Of a stretch of DNA of 64,000 bases, positions 59,397 to 64,000 are shown piece by piece. The position numbers and the translations under genes were made by a program. The stretch's first letter is position 1. The number at the start of each line of letters is the position of its first letter. Below the pieces are notes generated by a model. That model did not search any database, had not been told where the DNA came from, and saw only the letters and a program-made list of their open reading frames with translations. Location of the stretch: contig JAGVSM010001113.1 of assembly GCA_022494885.1 (NCBI GenBank), positions 62,001-126,000 of the forward strand. The letters run 5' to 3'. This stretch comes from Micrasema longulum. Its lineage: Eukaryota; Arthropoda; Insecta; Trichoptera; Brachycentridae.

Positions 59397-59434
59397 CCGA
59401 CTGGTTTCGGAGCTACACGTGCTCCATTGGCGAG
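59397..59434 (-). ncRNA. Hammerhead-like motif, decayed
   Basis: The - strand has stem GGAGC-acgtgta-GCTCC, GAAACCAGTCGG and a following 'aaaaac' flank. The 5' core is CGCCAATG instead of CTGATGA. Confidence 0.4.
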
Positions 59435-59604
59435 TTATAATAATTAAGAAATATACCTCCATAAATATTTGTTTTTATAAGTTCGAAACATATCCCTTAA
59501 TATCATATTATTAAATCACGTTTAATTTATTCTAAAACTTCTCGTGCATAATATAACCATTTTTTTATATATGGTTGGTTTATTTATGTAATTTCTCATC
59601 TTCA

Positions 59605-60106
59605 TAATAATCCTCATCAATACCTTTCCACACCGAATGGTACATTGGGCACTGCATTGGCACACAAATTGCAGCGTATCTTGATCATTTTTGTTACATG
59701 AAGGTAAGATGTCTTACGCTACAGGTCCAGGGCCGTGATTATGAGCGACTATCTTCATCGGTATATACTGAGACGGTATAAACTAATATCTATATTAATG
59801 TACGAAAGTGTATATATATGTATGATAATTCAAAATATCTTCGCCGGTAACCGATAATTGAACATGTTTAGAAAAAAAATTGTAAGCAAATTCTATTTTT
59901 CATATAAAAAACTTAATTTTACTTTGTAGATAAAATTGAAGATAAATTTTATCTTCCCATCCTAATCGAGGCCCAGAGACAATGAAATATTCTAGTGTAA
60001 AAACACTATTTTAAATAAATATTTCTCAGCAAACATGCCCGGAATCGAACCCGAGACCTCTTTTATAGTATGCAAACAAGCAGACCATTACACCACGCGG
60101 CCGACA
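59605..60106 (-). mobile_element. SINE family B split by a Harbinger-like MITE
   Basis: 59605-59730 and 59974-60106 together make a full family B copy (tail side 'tttccacaccgaatggtaca', head side 'caaacaagcagaccattaca'). The break is exactly the MITE below. Confidence 0.85.
59731..59973. mobile_element. Harbinger-like MITE with CAG target duplication
   Basis: GGCCGTGATTATGAGCG to CCTAATCGAGGCC, 243 bp, flanked by CAG on both sides within a SINE whose uninterrupted form has a single CAG. Confidence 0.85.
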
Positions 60107-60109
60107 ATT

Positions 60110-61645
60110 TCTTATCACCAACCAAAAAAATTCGATAAGGTAAAATAATAATGCATGAACATGATGCATTGTATATATTTTTTAAATAAAATAAAATAAA
60201 TTTAAATAAAAAGTAAAAACCTATCCCTACTTTTCATTGTATACTATGGAAAAAGAGAGAGGTAAAAATGTCTTAAGTATTTATTAAGTTTCATTTTTAA
60301 AAAATTCTAGTTAAATATTAACATATTAGCGTATCTGGGACTACTGGTGTTTTTTGCTTTAAAGGAAAGTGGACTTCAGATTTTTATTTTGAAAGTGGAC
60401 TTAGGTGTTTTATTCACGAATGAAATAGCTTATTGCGATAATTTCAGCATTTTTAACTTTAAAACGGCAGAAAGCGGACTCCAGTATTTTATCCATTAAG
60501 GTAAAGAATTAATATTTTTTCAAAGCACAATGCTGTTAATACGGCGGACATAATAATATACCACGGTGTTTGTGTAATCGCATCATCTGCCTCTGCTTGA
60601 ATCTTCAACAATAATAGGCGATAGAATATAATCCCCTTCTCCCTAAACAATTCACAAATGACTACCACCACATAGGCACATAGCGGAAGGTTTATAATCT
60701 GCGTAGAGTGTACTATATACTATATGATATACTTACCCATGATAAATGTATGTACAATTTTGACATTGCATGCACAAATTTAAAGTGAGTGGTTGTGAAA
60801 ATGTTAATAGGAAATTTTGCAGTAATTAAATTTCTGATTTACAGACTTCGGTAAGTCTTCCGATACCTTTCATATCTTAATGTACCGTTTTCACATTTAC
60901 ATTTTACGAAGATAGTGTACTATATTATGGATAGTTTGCGCTGTGCGAGCGTCTATCCTGCAATTCATCGGACCTTCCACAGATGAAATAAATTCAGAAT
61001 CGCTTAGTGTTAGGTTAAAATAAGGAAGTTCAGTGGTTTAAAATAAATAAATATATGTGTTAAAATACTATTAAACTAATTCAAAATTTAAAAAAATCAA
61101 ATTATGTATCGTATTATAAAATATAAATTTATATTTATATTTATGCTTCAGTTTTTATTATTATCGGTATGTTTTCCAATTTATATTTATGTTTCATTTC
61201 CTTAGTTACTAATGCTTTATTTTATAATTTGTTTTTATGCTACAACTCTTATTATTATCGGTATGCTTTCTAATTTATAACAATTATGTCTAATTTCTTA
61301 ACTATTAATGGTATATTTTCTAATTTATATTTATGCTTCAATTTTTATTATTATCGGTATGTTTTTAAATTTACATCAATATTTCATTTTCTAAATAATA
61401 ATGGTAAATTTTCTAATTTATATTTATTTTGATTTTTTTAAATGTTATTATTATTATTTGAATTTATTAAGCATCATTTAATGAAATAAAAAAAACACAT
61501 GTAAAAAAGAAAGTCCTTCCTAAACACAGGAATTTCCTAGCTAGTCGGGACCTGAAACAAAGAAACTCTGTACATTTTAAAACTGTAAAATACATAAATA
61601 AATAAATTATCAGTTCTATGATTTTTTTATGTTTTGTATTTCTGA
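60110..61645. other. AT-rich intergenic stretch
   Basis: 61022-61045 is an end of the GAGGAACTTCAG MITE ('aaggaagttcagtggttt'). 61140-61430 is a low-order repeat of 'ttattattatcggtatg' and 'ctaatttatatttat' phrases, about four worn units of roughly 60 bp. No gene. Confidence 0.5.
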
Positions 61646-61648
61646 AAT

Positions 61649-61828
61649 GAGGAACTTCAGCTCTACAGGAAATTGGATACAAAAAATATTTTCTTGCGCG
61701 CGGTAAAAATTAGAGCATTAAATTGTACTGAGAAATTTCTTTAAAATGTACAAAAAAATATAAATATACATAAATATTTTAATAAAAACGCACTACTTTG
61801 AATAACGTCACTGGTTCATATGCCATTA
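61649..61828 (+). mobile_element. GAGGAACTTCAG MITE, left half
   Basis: Matches 29826-30000 and stops abruptly at 'actggttcatatg'. Confidence 0.65.
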
Positions 61829-62288
61829 ATTTTGGTCATGTCCATTAATTTTGAAGAAATGTAAGTCTTATAATTAAAGAACCAATAAATTAAGATATAG
61901 AAAATAGAAATGAATGCTTTAAATTATTAGAAATCACTTAGAGAAAGTAGATTTTTTAGACTTTAGTTGAACATTTGACGTTTGGATTTGCATCCGTCAG
62001 AGGTACAGATATTAAGGAGGTAATTTAAACGATGTACGTTTTGATGATGGTTTTTTAAATATTTTTATTGATAACAAAAAGGAAAGATACGTAATACGTA
62101 ATACTATTTTGAAAAAATATTAGTTTATTTTTTTAACGGAATTGTGTTATCTTAATGAGAGAAGTACTTTTAAAAAAGATAAATCACTTAATAGATATTG
62201 TCGGCGCAACGACGACACGTAGTTTACATGAAATTTATTGTTCTTTTGACCATTCTTCGTATAACATTAATTAATTAACTATTTATAT

Positions 62289-62455
62289 TGGGTTGTGATC
62301 ACGTGGCTGGAGTCGCGGGTTCGCGGATCAGACGTCCGAGGATCGAACCCCACTACCATAACTTGATTCCTATTTTTGAATAGAGAGTTATTTACAACTC
62401 GTCGAAAGTGGCTCAAAATTCAAAAACTTGGGTATAAAATAACGCAAATATGTAT
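62289..62455 (+). mobile_element. tRNA-derived SINE, family A (diverged)
   Basis: GGGTTGTGATCACGTGGCTG, 'gaggatcgaaccccactacc', body to 'aacgcaaatatg'. Confidence 0.65.
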
Positions 62456-62559
62456 ACGTTTTTTAAAAATACATTAATCCATTAGGGTTTATTTAATAAC
62501 CTGTCGATAGGTTTAAATAAAAAAGAATAACGCCCATAAAGTAACGCCTGCCAACCACC

Positions 62560-62900
62560 CTTTTTTGTTTACGGATGCTGAGAAGTGTTCGAGAAGAATT
62601 ATATTAGGGCAGTTGTTTGTTGTTAAGAAATAAGAGAACGGGACAGAACCCATCAAACTTGGTCATATACTGTGGATGCGTCCTGAGAGCCTCAACCACT
62701 CCTGTTTTATTTACGAGCTATCAGGTTCTCGACGACCTGGACGTCCTTTGCTGACTATTAGTCGGAAGTTCATGTCGTAACTACGGTACGTGAACCTGAC
62801 TAGGGAGGATGTACTGGAGCTGGCAGGCGACAGGCGACAGAGGCACAGAAGCTGTTTTTAGACTCCATGTGGATATGGAGTGATGACGGTGATGATAATG
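62560..62900 (+). pseudogene. LINE 3' end relic
   Basis: PESLNHSCFIYELSGSRRPG, RPLLTISRKFM and ELAGDRRQRHR resemble the GHV.RM......L.Y.EL..G.R..GRP.......D and W..LA.DR tail of RTE/Jockey-type LINEs, in shifting frames. Confidence 0.45.
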
Positions 62901-63389
62901 TAAAAGTTTTATCAAGTATATTTCCATTTTAATCCTCCCGATAAAATACATTATTTTTCTTTGTCCTAGCAACATTAAAATAAAATTTGCACAGAAAGGT
63001 TGAAAAAAAAAACCTTTACACTAAAAAAAAAATTCTCTCATTTTTTTACGTCAGTATTAAATTCTCATTATTTTATTTTATTGAGGAAGGTCAACAGACG
63101 TAAATACAAATACAAATATAACATTAACAAATACGTAAAAACCCATTTACAGGTTTTCTCATAATTACTATACTTAACAATTTAAAAATGTCAAACGCAA
63201 ACATATTTACTAACTAATTATTTAAAAAGTAAATTTAATAATAAACCATAAATAAAGATGTATCACAAGATAAGTTATCGTTGTGTCGTTGGTCGTGGGT
63301 ACATACAAATAATCCGTTGCCTTTAACACATACAACTCAGCATCACTACATAGCCTCTTCTACAAAATTAAAGATTTTATATCAAGAAA

Positions 63390-63950
63390 GGAAAAAATTA
63401 TGATGTACGAAGCCTATGTCAAAAGTAAATTGAGTTACATGATCGCCTTCTGGGGAACTGGTAACAAGACAGACATAACAAGAATACAAAGACAACAAAA
63501 TAAAATTCTTAAACTAACATACAACCTACCCTACCTGACCTCTACGACTGAACTGTACAAAAAAACACACCAGTTTGACATAAACTACTTGACTAAAATT
63601 GAGACCTTAAAAATTGTGCACAAAATAACACTGGGAAACATACAAGACGACGACATAATATTAGTCAAAAATGCTGACATACATAAATATAACACCAGAC
63701 AACAAAACACTATCATATTGAAAAAGCAAAGACAAACACAGGACAGTCAAAAATACTACATAATGGACTTAAACACTACAACGACCTACCTTACTACTTG
63801 AAAACTTTTAATGGAGACAAATTTAAAATCAATCTGAAAAAGCACATGATGACTGAACTAACTAGACTAGACGAGACATAAAATGACTAGACAATATTAA
63901 ATTTCTAATGTAACCCTAACGGGTTTTTTAAAATTGTAAATAAATAAAAA
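63390..63950 (+). pseudogene. LINE reverse transcriptase C-terminus, frameshifted
   Basis: Reads YEAYVKSKLSYMIAFWGTGN, ITRIQRQQNKILKLTYNLPY, HKYNTRQQN; near 63755 the frame shifts and continues HNGLKHYNDLPYYLKTFNGD, KFKINLKKHMM to a TAA at 63879-63881. The S.LSY....WG, IQ..Q.K...L and YNTR marks place it in the Jockey/CR1-like group. A short UTR and AAATAAATAAAAAA follow. Confidence 0.75.
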
Positions 63951-64000
63951 AATATGACAATTATTTATTGTCGTTTCATTTTCGTTTAGCGTTCATTTCT

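Noticed and set aside
62781..62975. 64-codon - strand frame
   Set aside because: Antisense to a LINE 3' end relic; histidine run comes from a GATGAT repeat.

Overview
The window reads as nuclear DNA of an insect, most probably a moth or butterfly. It is strongly AT-rich, has one gene split into short exons by introns with canonical GT/AG ends, and is packed with transposon debris. That debris includes tRNA-headed SINEs, RTE-type LINE 3' ends whose last codons read like 'EAYVQQW', Penelope relics and many short inverted-repeat elements. The order-level call is inference; no diagnostic host gene is present.

Only one complete protein gene is supported: a sodium/solute symporter of the SLC5 family (SMVT/SMCT-like) on the + strand. 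It has 13 coding exons between 18773 and 34146. Every donor and acceptor is canonical and every codon phase joins, giving 604 residues, the usual length for the family. Its introns hold a TA-flanked inverted-repeat element, SINEs, a hAT-like element with a second element inside it, foldback elements and a possible caspase-like scrap.

Layout. 1-17 kb: no gene; nested inverted-repeat elements, a 92-bp tandem array (about 7.84-8.53 kb), SINEs, and RTE and other LINE tails. 17-18.6 kb: Penelope-type ends carrying hammerhead-like motifs and an 867-bp TA-flanked element. 18.7-34.4 kb: the transporter gene. 34.5-39 kb: SINEs and foldback elements. 39-41.2 kb: a Penelope GIY-YIG endonuclease relic between inverted hammerhead-like ends, an internally deleted 840-bp mariner and a LINE tail. 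41.3-43.7 kb: a 2-kb pogo-like element containing two identical 287-nt hairpins. 43.7-46.7 kb: mostly unique sequence ending in a GC-richer island. 47-50.7 kb: two LINE tails lying tail to tail, another LINE tail, and a 1.1-kb inverted-repeat transposon. 50.7-64 kb: gene-poor, with a LINE ORF1 scrap, a SINE broken by a Harbinger-like MITE, and a frameshifted LINE reverse transcriptase at the right edge.

The observations that most deserve follow-up are the duplicated long hairpin inside the pogo-like element, which is laid out like a natural hairpin-RNA silencing locus, and the repeated hammerhead-ribozyme-like motifs at Penelope ends. I saw no CRISPR, no rRNA, no convincing functional tRNA and no clear undescribed multi-gene system.
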